Positions 55,178 through 64,000 of a DNA stretch of 64,000 nucleotides are shown one piece after another (positions within the stretch are counted from its first letter, which is position 1; every line of letters begins with the position of its first letter). The stretch comes from Gammaproteobacteria bacterium. Its GTDB lineage: Bacteria > Pseudomonadota > Gammaproteobacteria > Pseudomonadales > Azotimanducaceae. A model generated the notes under the pieces. That model was not told the DNA's origin, did no database searches, and saw nothing but the letters and a program-made list of their open reading frames with translations. The stretch spans positions 1-64,000 of the forward strand of contig JAAXKB010000002.1 in assembly GCA_012269545.1 (NCBI GenBank), written 5' to 3'. A program made the translations under genes and the position numbers.

Positions 55178-56287
55178 CTATAGCAGCCGTACGACACGAG
55201 ATCCTATGCCTGTGTAGACCTCATAAGCGATGGTCTCTGCCTGTCGCGCGACATCGTCTACCGGCAGATTTGCCCCAAAGATTTCCACCCAATCACCTTC
55301 CTTTATCGCACAGCCCGCCGCATTGGTAAGGTCCACCACCAGCGAATCCATGCTTACTCGTCCAACGATGGGAATGCGATGCCCCTGGAAGTAGACCTGC
55401 CCTCGATTCGACAACAGTCTGGGCACTCCATCCGCATAGCCAGCGCCAATTGTCGCCAGAAGAGAAGGCCCACTGACCTGATATGTGCTGCCGTAGCCAA
55501 CGCCCGCACCCGCCTCAACCTCACGTATTTGCAAAACCTGACCTTCCAATGTCGCTACGTTCGCAAGCGTTCGTTTCGCGGGAATGGACCCTCTTTCAAC
55601 ATGCGGGTTAACACCGTATAGAGCAATTCCCAATCGATCGATGTTTGCCGCAGCGTCCGCTAGGCCGCCTAGCGACACGTCATGGTCCGATAGCGCCGCT
55701 GCGCTGTTATTCACGCTCAATAACGCATCGGGAAACTGGCTGCGCAATGTTGGAACACAAGCAGCAAAACGATTCAACTGCTCTTGCCGCATAGGGTCGC
55801 TCCACTCATCTGCTCGGGCAAAGTGCGTCATAACCAACTCCAGCTGAAGAGGCGGCAGCCTCGTGAAGTCATAATCACAGGGTAAACCCAACCGATGCAT
55901 GCCCGTGTCAACATGCAAACCCGCCATCGGCAGCTCTGGTAGTTGTGACCACAGGACACACTGCTGCGGGGTGTTGAGCACCGGCGTAAGACGATGGGTT
56001 ATTAGCTCGTTTAGAGTGACCGCGGTCGCACCGGCAAGCACGTAAATCCGTGCATCTGGCAGCAAGCCGCGAAGCTCGACGCCCTCCTGCGCCACCGCTA
56101 CAAAAAAACGGCGGCAGCCTTCTCGCCACAGTCGCCGCGCGACCGGCTCGAGGCCAAGGCCGTAGGCATCGGCCTTAACGACTGCCGCGGCCTGCTCAGC
56201 AGGCAAAGACCCTGTCCCGCGTCGTCGCAGAAAATGAAAATTCTGCGCAAGCGCGCCAAGGTCAAGTTGTAGGCGTGGCGAAGTCAT
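55178..56287 (-). CDS. alr: Alanine racemase
   Basis: AAVVKADAYGLGLEPVARRL, GLHVDTGMHRLGL, GRVSMDSLVVDLTN. Confidence 0.95.
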   Translation of the reverse strand: MTSPRLQLDLGALAQNFHFLRRRGTGSLPAEQAAAVVKADAYGLGLEPVARRLWREGCRRFFVAVAQEGVELRGLLPDARIYVLAGATAVTLNELITHRLTPVLNTPQQCVLWSQLPELPMAGLHVDTGMHRLGLPCDYDFTRLPPLQLELVMTHFARADEWSDPMRQEQLNRFAACVPTLRSQFPDALLSVNNSAAALSDHDVSLGGLADAAANIDRLGIALYGVNPHVERGSIPAKRTLANVATLEGQVLQIREVEAGAGVGYGSTYQVSGPSLLATIGAGYADGVPRLLSNRGQVYFQGHRIPIVGRVSMDSLVVDLTNAAGCAIKEGDWVEIFGANLPVDDVARQAETIAYEVYTGIGSRVVRLL

Positions 56288-56308
56288 GAGGTTCAGTCTA
56301 ATCGAGCT

Positions 56309-56959
56309 TCACTGGCTGAGCGTATTGATGTAGGCGACCACATCCCGGTAATCCTCGGAATTTTTCAGCACCCCCATCATGGCTTTCATTTGCCTTCCGC
56401 CATGATCGCCTGGCGCATAGCCGCGCTTGCCTGCCGCAAAGTTTTCCAGCTGCGCAACCAAATACCAATCGTTTTGACCCGCCAAACGTGGCGCTGCCAT
56501 CATCTCCAGCCCTTGCGCTTCATCACCGTGACAGCTCGCACAAGCAACATACAAGTCCTTACCCCGATCAGTGTCTCCGCTGACTGTCTTAACAATTTTT
56601 TTGTCCGGAAAGCTCTGGACGTAGGCGATTAAATTCTCCAACGCTGCGTTCGAGGCCAACCTAGGGCCTTTCGACATAGCCGCCATTTGCCGCCCTTTGG
56701 CATCCCCCGGCGCGGTGCCTCTCGCTCCGGATTGAAAATGCTGCATCTGCTTGAGCAAGTAGAACCCGTGCTGGCCAGCAATTTTCGGTGCACTCATTGC
56801 ACGATTGCCCTGCCCCTGAGCACCATGGCAGGCGGTGCATACCGGGTACAAACTCCGCCCGGCTTCGGCATTGCCTGCCGCCGAAGCAAGCGGTATGCCG
56901 ACTGCAAAACACAGCAGAACACAGCAAAGCCTTACGGCCATTGCAGTCTTCTTGGTCAT
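56309..56959 (-). CDS. Cytochrome c4 (diheme)
   Basis: Two CxxCH sites: CTACHGAQGQGN and CASCHGDEAQGLEMMAAPRLAGQ; signal peptide. Confidence 0.92.
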   Translation of the reverse strand: MTKKTAMAVRLCCVLLCFAVGIPLASAAGNAEAGRSLYPVCTACHGAQGQGNRAMSAPKIAGQHGFYLLKQMQHFQSGARGTAPGDAKGRQMAAMSKGPRLASNAALENLIAYVQSFPDKKIVKTVSGDTDRGKDLYVACASCHGDEAQGLEMMAAPRLAGQNDWYLVAQLENFAAGKRGYAPGDHGGRQMKAMMGVLKNSEDYRDVVAYINTLSQ

Positions 56960-57098
56960 CACTGTTTCGTTTGTTCGATCTGTCGCCTTCAAGCGCCGCT
57001 CCCGACCGCATACCGTTTACGGTTTGCAAATTTTTTCTCAATACAGCCAAACTATAGACTTGTCTGATCAGCAGCGACACACCAACCCGGATCCGATT

Positions 57099-58208
57099 AT
57101 GACGAAAGTATCAACATCCTCGAACAGCGGCCGCATCGTTACGCTCATACACGACTCTGCCGTGCTTCGAGACAATCCTCTGGGTGATCCTCATCAGCGA
57201 AAACTTTCCGTGTATCTGCCGGCCGCCTACGACTTACCGCGCAACACCAATCGCCGCTATCCCACTCTCTATGACTTGGCCGGCTTTACCAGCAGCGGTT
57301 TGAGTCATCTCAACTGGCGAAATTTTGATGAAAACCTGCCGGAAAAACTGGACCGATTGATACAAACCAAACGAATGCCCCCTGTTATCGTTGTGTTTCC
57401 GGACTGCTTTACGCGGTTTGGCGGCAATCAATACATCAATTCCAGCGCCATTGGTGCATACGCCGATTATTTAAACGACGAGCTTGTCCCGTTTGTCGAT
57501 CACGAATTTCGGACGCTGCCGGACGCTCGGCACCGAGGCTGTTTCGGCAAATCATCAGGTGGCTTTGGCGCTATGCGTCTAGGTATGGCCTACCCAAATA
57601 TCTGGGGTGCGATCGCCAATCACTCTGGCGATGCGCACTTCGATTTTGTCTACGGTGCTGAATGGCCTGCGGTGCTGACGCACTTGCAGAGATTTGCAGC
57701 ACCTGTGCTAAAACCAGGCAAGACAAGGGTTAAACCGCAATCATCACCCGGGGAAGACGACGGCCGGGTAAGGCGGTTTTTAGCTCATGTTGCAAAGTGT
57801 CCACCCAATGGCGAGGAGCCTCTAACCGGCAAAGACATCATGTCATTGATGTTGATCGCCATGGCAGCAACCTATGATCCGAACCCGCACGCTCCTAACG
57901 GATTCAACCTGCCTTTTGATTTGAATACTGGTGAGCGCATCGACGCGCGTTGGCGTACTTGGCTCGCCCACGATCCGATTAATCGGGTAAGGGCCAATAA
58001 AACCCGATTAGCAAAGCTGCGCGGCATTTACATTGATTGCGGGTGGCAAGATCAGTTCCATATTCACTACGGATCGAGACAGCTGTCCATGCGGCTCCAA
58101 CAATACGGCATCACCCATCGCTACGAGGAATTTGCCGGCACGCATTCGGGTATTGATCATCGGCTAGATGTTAGCCTGCCGTTTCTCGCCAAATCGCTAA
58201 AGCCGTAA
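57099..58208 (+). CDS. Alpha/beta-hydrolase esterase (esterase D-like)
   Basis: CFGKSSGGFGAMRLGMAYP nucleophile elbow; C-terminal GTHSGIDHR; ATG 57099 preferred over 56835. Confidence 0.85.
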   Translation: MTKVSTSSNSGRIVTLIHDSAVLRDNPLGDPHQRKLSVYLPAAYDLPRNTNRRYPTLYDLAGFTSSGLSHLNWRNFDENLPEKLDRLIQTKRMPPVIVVFPDCFTRFGGNQYINSSAIGAYADYLNDELVPFVDHEFRTLPDARHRGCFGKSSGGFGAMRLGMAYPNIWGAIANHSGDAHFDFVYGAEWPAVLTHLQRFAAPVLKPGKTRVKPQSSPGEDDGRVRRFLAHVAKCPPNGEEPLTGKDIMSLMLIAMAATYDPNPHAPNGFNLPFDLNTGERIDARWRTWLAHDPINRVRANKTRLAKLRGIYIDCGWQDQFHIHYGSRQLSMRLQQYGITHRYEEFAGTHSGIDHRLDVSLPFLAKSLKP

Positions 58209-58212
58209 ACCG

Positions 58213-59226
58213 TCAGTTTTTGACAATCGTTTTACGCAGCATGACGTCAAGCTCGGTGAGTTTCTCCAGCTCTAACAGGCCCATGGCTTTCGTAACGTCG
58301 ATTTGATCATCGTGATCCAGCACACCCAGCATGGCGCGCGTAACTGGCGGTTCGGACATGAACAACTCCAGTAACCAAGCCATGGTATAACCCAGAAACA
58401 TAGGAATTGAGCGGACCCGGGTTGTACGGTCAAGCACCGCCGCTGCGCGACGGTAAAGTTCGGCGCGGGTTAGGCTCTCGGGACCCGCCAAGTCCAATCC
58501 ACCGTCAAGGCCAAGCCGGGCCGCACTGCAGATCGCATCAATCACGTCATCAGCATAAATGGGTTGCTCTAAACTGCTGGCACGAAACGTAACGGAACTT
58601 TTGAGGTTCGCGCGCTGGCTCAGCATTTTGCTCGCATAGTCCCGTTCGCCAATCACCATGGGCACGCGGAGGGTGCACGCTGGCGTAGGGCATCGGAAGA
58701 GTATTCGCTCTGCTCGCCCCTTGGACGCCAAACATGCGTTGTTAGAGTCTGGTTTTGCGCCGAGAATGGAAAGATAGGTAATATGCTCAACCGACGTATC
58801 CTTCAAAGCCCTCGAAAGTGAGGTGCAACTGGCTTCGTGAGCGGTGGCGTAGGTCGCATGCTTACTTGACTTAAGAATCCCCACGAGATGCACAGCATAC
58901 TGCGCCCCATAAGCGGCTTGAGAGAGCAACATCGTTTCCGCATAGTCGATCACTTCGATGCGTAACTGGCGCGTGGAGCTAAACACTCGGGTCAACTCCC
59001 GCTCCGCTCTGCCACTCCGTACCACCGCAGTGATCATGGCGCCTTCAGATAACAATTTACGGATCAGCCGCTGGCCGAGGTTCCCGTTGGCTCCCGTGAT
59101 GAACCATTGCTCCGGCTGCTTTTCTTCTTCAGCCTCAGACTGTTCTTTGGTGCATGATTCCTTTGCGTCGGCCGGGCCAGCAGCCACACCGTCACTCTCA
59201 ACGCCTTCCGTTTGCTCTTCAGACAT
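58213..59226 (-). CDS. NAD(P)H-binding NmrA/atypical SDR protein
   Basis: ITGANGNLGQRLIRKLLSEGAMITAVVRSG. Confidence 0.85.
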   Translation of the reverse strand: MSEEQTEGVESDGVAAGPADAKESCTKEQSEAEEEKQPEQWFITGANGNLGQRLIRKLLSEGAMITAVVRSGRAERELTRVFSSTRQLRIEVIDYAETMLLSQAAYGAQYAVHLVGILKSSKHATYATAHEASCTSLSRALKDTSVEHITYLSILGAKPDSNNACLASKGRAERILFRCPTPACTLRVPMVIGERDYASKMLSQRANLKSSVTFRASSLEQPIYADDVIDAICSAARLGLDGGLDLAGPESLTRAELYRRAAAVLDRTTRVRSIPMFLGYTMAWLLELFMSEPPVTRAMLGVLDHDDQIDVTKAMGLLELEKLTELDVMLRKTIVKN

Positions 59227-59330
59227 AGTTTCTCACCCGCGCTTGGACGGCATGGCCCTCCATTCTTGTTTAGAAGATGATACATTGAAAACTCCCGTAA
59301 GCTTCCCAGATTCGAAAGAGACCTTTGATC

Positions 59331-59798
59331 ATGCCTACGCGCCCTCAAACCCATATCAGCCAAGCGACACAATGGGTTGTCAGTATCTTGCTGCTGAGCT
59401 CGTGCGGGTCACCCTTAGGGCCAATTCCCGGTGGCAAACTCGAAGGTAACGTTTCGCCGTGGCCGGAAAATTGGGATCATGCGGAGGACTGTGAAAATGT
59501 GTTGTTAGAAACAGATCCTGCGGATCCTTACTCTGTGACCATTTGGGGCGTGGGTCTCCAAGGCGAGTTTTTTGTCGGCGCATCGTCTCGCTCGAATCAG
59601 TGGGCACGTAAAATGGAGAAAGACCCCCGAGTTGTTTTGGACGTGGACGGTCTGCTCTATCGCGCTCACGCTGAGCTTTTAACAGATCCCGCAACCGTTG
59701 AGGTCGTGACAACAAAGTTCTTCGAAAAATACGACATGGATCCGGATAACTTAGAAGGTGACGGCGCGTTCTACCGTTTAATGCCTCGACCCAAGTAA
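59331..59798 (+). CDS. Putative lipoprotein with split-barrel (PNPOx-like) fold
   Basis: Lipobox LLLSSC near N-terminus; VTIWGVGLQGEFFVGASSRSNQWARKMEKDPRVVLDVDGLLYRAHAELL. Confidence 0.65.
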   Translation: MPTRPQTHISQATQWVVSILLLSSCGSPLGPIPGGKLEGNVSPWPENWDHAEDCENVLLETDPADPYSVTIWGVGLQGEFFVGASSRSNQWARKMEKDPRVVLDVDGLLYRAHAELLTDPATVEVVTTKFFEKYDMDPDNLEGDGAFYRLMPRPK

Positions 59799-59854
59799 CG
59801 ACGGTCCTAACTCAGCACGTAAGAAGAAAACAGGGGCGCCTGATTATTTACAGC

Positions 59855-60478
59855 ATGAGTCAAGACGAAAACACCAAACCACCCCCTCCTAGCTCCTTTG
59901 GCGGCTCAATCATTAATCCGGCAAACGCTCTGACTACTGTCCGCTTACTACTTGTTCCCTTGCTGGCTTGGTATGTTGTCGGCGATCAATGGCTGCACGC
60001 TGCGGTCACCATAACGTTTGCCATCATCACCGACATCTATGACGGCAAGCTAGCGCGCCTTTACAACAGTGCATCACCTCTGGGAGGCTTTTTCGATCAC
60101 GGCACCGACGCCTTACTAGTGAGCGTCAGTGCCTGGGCTCTGGCGGAAGCTGGTCTCATCCACCCGTGGCTTTGGCCTTTCATCTTATTCGCCTTTGCGC
60201 AGTACGCATTAGACTCCAACATCCTGCAGGGACGCGTGCTGCGCACCAGTAAACTGGGCAGATACAACGGCATTGGCTATTACGTATTGGCTTGTGCCGC
60301 TATCGGCAGCCAGACGTTGGCGGTTTTGCTTGATGCGCCGCTGCAACATTGGCCGCCGCTTCAGCGAAGCCTGCAGTGGCTTGATCTAGCCATTGCGCTC
60401 GCCGCTTGGTTACTGCTAGCCAGCACGATTCTTTCCATCGGTGAACGACTGATTCACCTGTTACGCAAGGATCTTTAA
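59855..60478 (+). CDS. CDP-alcohol phosphatidyltransferase family protein
   Basis: NPANALTTVRLLLVPLLAW and DIYDGKLARLYNSASPLGGFFDHGTDA (DGx2AR-x8-Gx3Dx3D type motif). Confidence 0.85.
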   Translation: MSQDENTKPPPPSSFGGSIINPANALTTVRLLLVPLLAWYVVGDQWLHAAVTITFAIITDIYDGKLARLYNSASPLGGFFDHGTDALLVSVSAWALAEAGLIHPWLWPFILFAFAQYALDSNILQGRVLRTSKLGRYNGIGYYVLACAAIGSQTLAVLLDAPLQHWPPLQRSLQWLDLAIALAAWLLLASTILSIGERLIHLLRKDL

Positions 60479-60493
60479 GAGAACTGAAAAGAC

Positions 60494-61495
60494 TCAGGCC
60501 GCCTCTTTATCGAACAGTTCGGCGTTGGCCTTGGGCAGGAACACCACGCCGATTGCCGCATTAAACAGCACGAAGAACGTATGCATGATCAAGCTGAACA
60601 CTCCCACCTCTGGAAACTCTGGAAACAACACCGTCCAGAGCAGCAATGCGCCGGCATGAAACGGCAGCGGTAAGGCAGCTGCAAGGAAAATCACAGGTAG
60701 AAACGCCAGCATCTGACCAAAGCCCACATCGACGTTGAACAACTGCAGCGCAAAGGTATAAACCAATACGGCGCCAATCAAGTTTGGTGCTTTAAACAGC
60801 AGCAACAGCAAGTACTGTACTGGACGCGCTTCTCGAAAGGCGCGAAAGATCTGCGCGTTACGAATTCTGGGAAATTCGCCAAATACCCCGCGGAAAAACA
60901 GAATGTGAATTGGCAAATAGCAGACGGCACCGGCAAAAACGGCGGGCAAAATCAAATCCAAGCGAATCTGCGTAGACGCCTCCTGTACCAGTTCGTAGTA
61001 AATCAAAACACCAATGCCGGAGAAAAACAGCAGCTGGTAAATTTCCATCAAGCCAAGCATCACCATGGTGGACAACGCCTGCCAACCCGGCACGTCATGC
61101 CGCTTGGCCAAATAAAGGGACATGGCGCCCTTGCCCACCTGTTCGTTGACGAGAGACAAGATGTAGGCGCTGGCCCGAATGGGCAGTACTTGGGTCAATC
61201 GCAGTTGTGGCGCATTGAACCAGCGTATGGCTCGCCAAGTGGCGTGAGAATCGACGCTGAAAAAAAACAGCGAGTAAGGGATCATGACCATTAACCAAAC
61301 GGTCCAGTCTGCTTCAGAGAAGAATCGCAACAGATATTCCACCACGGTCAGGCCTTCTCGAGCAGCGGTTGCCTCTGTACGGGTATACACTAAGTAGAAG
61401 CAAAACAAGGTAACCGCCCACGTCGCCGCTTTGAATATCCAACCCTTTCCGGATTTCGACGCTGGCTGATCCGAATCGTTTTCAAGTTCCGACAT
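60494..61495 (-). CDS. Polytopic membrane protein, LPG-synthase-TM/YbhN-like
   Basis: Multiple TM segments; AYILSLVNEQVGKGAMSLYLAKRHDVPG; family assignment tentative. Confidence 0.6.
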   Translation of the reverse strand: MSELENDSDQPASKSGKGWIFKAATWAVTLFCFYLVYTRTEATAAREGLTVVEYLLRFFSEADWTVWLMVMIPYSLFFFSVDSHATWRAIRWFNAPQLRLTQVLPIRASAYILSLVNEQVGKGAMSLYLAKRHDVPGWQALSTMVMLGLMEIYQLLFFSGIGVLIYYELVQEASTQIRLDLILPAVFAGAVCYLPIHILFFRGVFGEFPRIRNAQIFRAFREARPVQYLLLLLFKAPNLIGAVLVYTFALQLFNVDVGFGQMLAFLPVIFLAAALPLPFHAGALLLWTVLFPEFPEVGVFSLIMHTFFVLFNAAIGVVFLPKANAELFDKEAA

Positions 61496-61549
61496 TTTGT
61501 CTCCGCTGTTCAATAGTCTGTTCGACTCACCCGCACGGCGAAGCGCAGG

Positions 61550-62752
61550 CTAGCCCGCTGTTGCATAGGTCATCGCTTTAAACTCATGGCTAAAGGGATG
61601 CCAGAAACCGGGCATCCGCTGGGTCAAACAGAATCCCGTCAGGTCAGCCTCTGGCGACATCCAGCTGTGAGTGCCTGCCATACCGCCCCAGTGGTATTCA
61701 CCCAAGGCGGTTCGCGGATCATCGGGCTGTAATTCGGTTTTCAGGGCGAAGCCCAAACCAAAGACCGTTCCGGGCATCGCCCACATGGGGAACGCGACCT
61801 GCACACCATCGGCCAGTTGGTTGGTGCGCATCAGCTCCAGCGTTTCAGCCCTGAGAATTCTAGCACCAGCCCACTCACCGCCGTTTACGAGCATACGCAA
61901 AAACGCGGCATAGTCGGCAACCGTGGAAACTAAACCACCGCCACCACTGAGCAGGGCACGACGCTTATTGTATTGACCTGCGTGAGAATCATCGGCTTTG
62001 TTTAAGCCCGGCTTCATGGGGTCGAATAAATCTTCAGGCGCATACATCGTGGTGAACCGATCGGCTTTTTCCTCGGGCACCCAAAAATCCGTATCCACCA
62101 TGGCCAAGGGGCCAAAGATCCGTTGACGCAAAAACGCGTCAAAGGTTTGTCCCGACAACACCTCAACCAGACGGGCGCAGACGTCTGTTGCTACCGAGTA
62201 GCGCCAGCTTGTGCCGGGTTCAAAGGCCAAGGGCAGTTTTGCCACGCGCAGACAAAATTCCTCTAAATCTAGGCTCGTGTCAGCCAGCACGTTGACTCCG
62301 CCATTCATGTAGGCCTGATCAACAATCGACGTCGGCTCGATGAACCCGTAGCTAAGGCCTGCGCTGTGACTGAGTATGTGCCGTATCGAAATCATATTTT
62401 GAGCTGGCAACGTATCCGCCACACCACTAGCGTCGGGCTTGAGAACATGAAGATCAGCAAACTCCGGCAGAAATTTGGCTAGCGCATCGTCCAAATCAAA
62501 GAGTCCTTCCTCGTGCAGCATCATCAATGCCACCGAAGTCACCAGCTTAGTATTTGAGTACATGCGAAAAATAGCGTCCTTTCGCAGTGGTGTTTTACTC
62601 TCAATATCCATGTAACCGAAGGTCTGATAGTCAACTAAATCAGTGCCTTTAAAGACGGCTGTTGCACAGCAAGAGAGAATATTTTGATCAATGTAGAACT
62701 GCATACGCCGATGCATTGCTGAAAAATCGTAGCTTGAATCGATTACGTTCAT
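61550..62752 (-). CDS. Serine hydrolase, class C beta-lactamase family
   Basis: SxxK (MYSNTKLVTSVALMML), YSVATDVCARLVE. Confidence 0.9.
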   Translation of the reverse strand: MNVIDSSYDFSAMHRRMQFYIDQNILSCCATAVFKGTDLVDYQTFGYMDIESKTPLRKDAIFRMYSNTKLVTSVALMMLHEEGLFDLDDALAKFLPEFADLHVLKPDASGVADTLPAQNMISIRHILSHSAGLSYGFIEPTSIVDQAYMNGGVNVLADTSLDLEEFCLRVAKLPLAFEPGTSWRYSVATDVCARLVEVLSGQTFDAFLRQRIFGPLAMVDTDFWVPEEKADRFTTMYAPEDLFDPMKPGLNKADDSHAGQYNKRRALLSGGGGLVSTVADYAAFLRMLVNGGEWAGARILRAETLELMRTNQLADGVQVAFPMWAMPGTVFGLGFALKTELQPDDPRTALGEYHWGGMAGTHSWMSPEADLTGFCLTQRMPGFWHPFSHEFKAMTYATAG

Positions 62753-62780
62753 AGGCTTCCTCTTCGATTAGCTGGACAAG

Positions 62781-64000
62781 TCACTGCGGCTGAACAGTAA
62801 ATTCTTCTAGCAGCTGGTAAAAACTCTCGACACCGTTGGTGATGTTGCTGACGCTAATACGCTCGTTGTTGCCATGAACTCCCGTGGCCTCCGATGCTTC
62901 GAACACGAAGGGCGAGTAACCGTAACTGGTGATACCCAAGTCTCTAAAAAAGTGTGAGTCGGTAAATCCACCAGCGACCGTGGGCACCAGCCGCGCACCA
63001 AGGCGTTCGTTAGCAATCTTTTCTATCGCTTTAAACAGCGGTGTATCTGTACGGCTGGTCGCCGGTGTAAAACCCATAATTTTTTCGATGGCTATATTCT
63101 CGTCATTGATGATGTGACGAAGCTCTTTTAAAAATTGGTCGGGGCTTTGGTCCGGCAGCAACCGGCAATCCAGTTCAGCCGATGCCTCCGCGGGGACCAC
63201 GTTAATTTTACTGCTGCCTTGCAGCCGGGTAATTGAGCAAGTATTTCTCAGCAGTGCGTGTGCGCCGGGATTCTCAAGCCGCAAACCCAACAAAAAATTA
63301 GAGTCGTTCGCCGCTTGTGCAATGTTCGCGTAACGATTGCGCTTGCCTTCGCTCTGATAAGGAGCAAGTCCTTCGAACATAGCTGCGACTGCAGGGACGA
63401 TGTTAACCGGAAAATCCGTTTCGCGGATTCGCTCTAAGGCGCGTACCAGTTGAGTGACCGATGTTGTGACCTGGGGGGCTGATCCGTGTCCGGGTCTGCC
63501 GCTCGACGTCAGTCTTAACCATAAAGGCACCTTCTGCGTCACTTCGACCATTACCGCTACGTCTTGGGCGAACCGTCGGCCAGAGCCACCTTCGTTGAGC
63601 AAATAGCCAACGTTAGAGAACAACTCGGGCCGGTTTTCCACCAACCATCCCGCTCCAAAGGCTCCCCCCGCCTCCTCATCCGCCGTCGCCATGTACCACA
63701 CGTCACGGTTGAGGGTGTGCCCACTGGCGGCTAATGCCAAGAAAGCCTGCAACTGAATAATGCCTAAACCCTTGGTGTCGATGGCGCCACGACCGTAAAT
63801 ATAGCCGTCCACCTTGTCGCCGGAGAATGGATCGACGCGCCAGTAATCGGCATTTGCGGTCACTACGTCAATGTGGTGCAACAGCACCAGGCTCGGTGCC
63901 TTGCGGCCATTGGCATCAGCGGTGCCAGGCAGTCTAGCCCACAAATTACCCCTGCCCGGTGCAGACTCCGCGGTTTCGTATTCGATACCCGCTTCATCCA
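62781..64000 (-). CDS. M20 family metallopeptidase, N-terminus beyond window
   Basis: Frame open to base 64000 (DEAGIEYETAESAPGRGNLWARLPG...); LLHHIDVV, GRGAIDTKGLGIIQL, ADEEAGGAFGAGWLVEN. Confidence 0.9.
   Translation of the reverse strand, partial: DEAGIEYETAESAPGRGNLWARLPGTADANGRKAPSLVLLHHIDVVTANADYWRVDPFSGDKVDGYIYGRGAIDTKGLGIIQLQAFLALAASGHTLNRDVWYMATADEEAGGAFGAGWLVENRPELFSNVGYLLNEGGSGRRFAQDVAVMVEVTQKVPLWLRLTSSGRPGHGSAPQVTTSVTQLVRALERIRETDFPVNIVPAVAAMFEGLAPYQSEGKRNRYANIAQAANDSNFLLGLRLENPGAHALLRNTCSITRLQGSSKINVVPAEASAELDCRLLPDQSPDQFLKELRHIINDENIAIEKIMGFTPATSRTDTPLFKAIEKIANERLGARLVPTVAGGFTDSHFFRDLGITSYGYSPFVFEASEATGVHGNNERISVSNITNGVESFYQLLEEFTVQPQ

Noticed and set aside
56835-57098. 88-aa N-terminal extension of the esterase
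   Set aside because: Overlaps the divergent cytochrome c4 gene; homologous-looking sequence begins after ATG 57099.

Overview
The 64 kb window looks like chromosomal DNA from a marine-type gammaproteobacterium. It is densely coding, with roughly 60 supported CDS. I saw no rRNA, tRNA, CRISPR array, transposase or prophage. Housekeeping blocks with familiar gammaproteobacterial order are cysQ-nudE / yrfG-hslR-hslO-pckA-gshA-acpH (17.8-25.4 kb), hemB-trxA-rho with convergent hemY-hemX-hemD-hemC (29.8-36.6 kb), argH-lysA-dapF-DUF484-xerC-HAD (36.9-42.9 kb), and thrC. A nitrogen block holds two tandem amtB genes, glnK and a TorF-family porin, with ubiK and a comM/yifB-like gene between glnK and the porin (44.4-50.6 kb). 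Both flanks carry accessory metabolism: sulfatase, acyl-CoA dehydrogenases, PhyH, SMP-30, SDRs, GST, esterase, beta-lactamase-like hydrolase and M20 peptidase. The most interesting signals are non-coding. Near-consensus sigma-54 (-24/-12) promoters precede both glnK and the TorF porin. The inferred glnK 5' leader is closed by an 11-bp perfect inverted repeat. A short ORF between hemC and argH sits where Pseudomonas carries algZ-algR and may be a remnant of algZ. All calls come from reading the sequence and supplied translations; no database search was run.
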